DNA from: Bacteroidales bacterium
Lineage (GTDB): Bacteria; Bacteroidota; Bacteroidia; Bacteroidales; UBA932
Direction of reading: 5' to 3'
DNA length: 5,975 bases
NCBI GenBank assembly: GCA_021443605.1
Contig: JABUTQ010000397.1
Span: forward strand, 1 to 5,975
Below are positions 5,184 through 5,975 of the stretch, one piece after another. Numbering within the stretch: the stretch's first letter is position 1; each line of letters starts with the position of its first letter. A program made the position numbers and the translations under genes. A model generated the notes under the pieces. The model worked only from the letters and a program-made list of their open reading frames with translations, was not told where the DNA came from and did not search any database.

Positions 5184-5975
5184 CTATAGGTATTTACGGG
5201 GATCTGTGATTACTCCTGTTATTGCACTTGCTGCAACAGTCAAGGGTGAAGCGAGGATGGTGCGCGCTCCGGGGCCCTGGCGTCCCACAAAATTTCGATT
5301 ACTGGTGGAGATGCAGAGTTTGCCTGATGGTACCTTGTCCGGATTCATTGCCAGACAAGCAGAGCAAGAGGGGAGACGGAGTTCAAACCCGGCCTCTTCC
5401 AGAATCTTGTCGATTCCTTCATCAATTATCTGCTTACGTACGAGCCACGAGCCCGGTACAAGCCAGGCAGTGACGTTCGCAGCTTTCTTTTTACCATTCA
5501 CGATACTTGCAAACGCGCGAAAATCTTCGATGCGTCCGTTTGTGCAAGCGCCAAGGAAACAGTAATCTACAGGGTGACCTTCAAGTTTTTCCGCAGGTTG
5601 GAACTGCATATAGTCGAGCATTCCGAGAAAGCCTGCCTTTTCTGCTTCGGGAATCTCGTCAAGAGACGGGATGCTCTCATCAATTGCGATACCGGCTCCG
5701 GGGTTGGTCCCGTATGTGATGCGGGGCTTGATATCCTCGGCGTGATAAGTCACCTCCTTGTCGAAGATTGCATCGTCGTCGCTGCGGAGTTTCTTCCACT
5801 CTGCGACGGCCTTTTCCCACTCTTCGCCGGCAGGGGCATATTCGCGTCCTTTGAGATAGGAGAAAGTGGTCTCGTCCGGAGCTATGATGCCTGCACGCGA
5901 GCCCATCTCTATGCTCAGATTCGAGAGGGTTAGTCTCCCTTCCATAGACATATTGCGGATTGTGCTTCCGGCATA
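5184..5975 (-). CDS. leuC: 3-isopropylmalate dehydratase, large subunit (3' part; start outside window)
   Basis: Large catalytic subunit of LeuCD, a 4Fe-4S protein of the aconitase family. The frame stays open past the ATG at 5951 to the right edge (reading Y-A-G-S-T-I-R-N before MSMEGR), so that ATG is internal. Related enzymes read AGEAIR-x-LSMEGRMT here. The fragment has 263 residues; comparison with E. coli LeuC suggests roughly 200 N-terminal residues are missing. The cluster cysteines are present: fragment residue 144 in FLGACTNGRIED, and 204 and 207 in LPSCSACLAMN. Their 60 and 3 residue spacing equals that of E. coli Cys347/407/410. Also seen: YGTNPG (88-93), VPGSWLV (173-179; E. coli has VPGSGPV) and STSNRNFVGRQGPGARTILASP near the end. 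It is the first operon gene visible, 4 nt before leuD. Known relatives place leuA further upstream, which would be outside this window. Confidence 0.96.
   Translation of the reverse strand, partial: YAGSTIRNMSMEGRLTLSNLSIEMGSRAGIIAPDETTFSYLKGREYAPAGEEWEKAVAEWKKLRSDDDAIFDKEVTYHAEDIKPRITYGTNPGAGIAIDESIPSLDEIPEAEKAGFLGMLDYMQFQPAEKLEGHPVDYCFLGACTNGRIEDFRAFASIVNGKKKAANVTAWLVPGSWLVRKQIIDEGIDKILEEAGFELRLPSCSACLAMNPDKVPSGKLCISTSNRNFVGRQGPGARTILASPLTVAASAITGVITDPRKYL

Larger units (their letters stand above)
848..5975 (-). other. leuC-leuD-cimA-leuB-ilvE operon (upstream part outside window)
   Basis: Five same-strand genes with gaps of 4, 0, 20 and 26 nt and one terminator after the last gene indicate a single transcript. 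No promoter, attenuator or leader peptide is visible inside; the start lies to the right. Functionally it combines the shared isomerase (LeuCD) and dehydrogenase (LeuB) with a citramalate synthase and the final aminotransferase, so it can serve both leucine and isoleucine formation. Valine needs IlvBN, IlvC and IlvD from elsewhere. Confidence 0.85.

Noticed and set aside
5206..5933. Several plus-strand frames of 70-119 residues opposite leuC
   Set aside because: They overlap each other in different frames and lie antisense to conserved leuC sequence; none shows family-like features.
5184..5951. ATG at 5951 as the real start of leuC
   Set aside because: The frame continues to the window edge with residues matching the LeuC family (AG-x-x-IR before MSMEGR), so the ATG is internal.

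Overview
The window looks like a chromosomal segment from a member of the Bacteroidetes, most likely Bacteroidales. Three things suggest this. The gene order leuC-leuD-(second IPMS-like gene)-leuB matches the leucine cluster I know from Bacteroides and relatives. LeuB and BCAT start codons are preceded by A/T-rich tracts rather than clear Shine-Dalgarno sequences. The protein details, such as VPGSWLV in LeuC and EPIHGSYPQA in LeuB, are of the type I associate with that phylum. Genus-level assignment is not possible from the sequence alone.

Right side, about 895 to 5975, minus strand: a tightly packed branched-chain amino acid operon. In transcription order it holds leuC (3' part only, 5' end beyond the right edge), leuD (4 nt gap), a citramalate-synthase-type gene (0 nt gap), leuB (20 nt gap) and a class IV branched-chain aminotransferase, ilvE (26 nt gap). 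It ends in a hairpin-plus-U-tract terminator at about 848-879. No promoter for it is visible, so it must start to the right of the window.

The most informative point is the third gene. Automatic annotation would probably call it 2-isopropylmalate synthase (leuA). However, it is collinear with the Leptospira interrogans citramalate synthase and keeps all three residues recalled as forming that enzyme's pyruvate pocket (Leu77, Leu100, Tyr140 here). If so, the operon makes 2-ketobutyrate for isoleucine from pyruvate and acetyl-CoA, using the same LeuCD isomerase and LeuB dehydrogenase as leucine synthesis, with IlvE doing the final transamination.

Left side, 1 to 849, plus strand: two overlapping genes convergent with the operon. 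The first is the 3' end of a protein whose tail resembles DUF3990 proteins, which have an ADP-ribosyltransferase-like fold. The second is a 205-residue protein of a gut-bacterial family with a conserved N-terminal region and a C-terminal XRE-type helix-turn-helix, usually found next to DUF3990/DUF3791 genes. This pair is the accessory, poorly characterised part of the window and a plausible toxin/regulator or defence cassette. The HTH protein appears to end several residues earlier than its relatives, next to the shared terminator.

There is no gene-free stretch longer than about 45 bases, and I saw no tRNA, rRNA, CRISPR array or insertion sequence.
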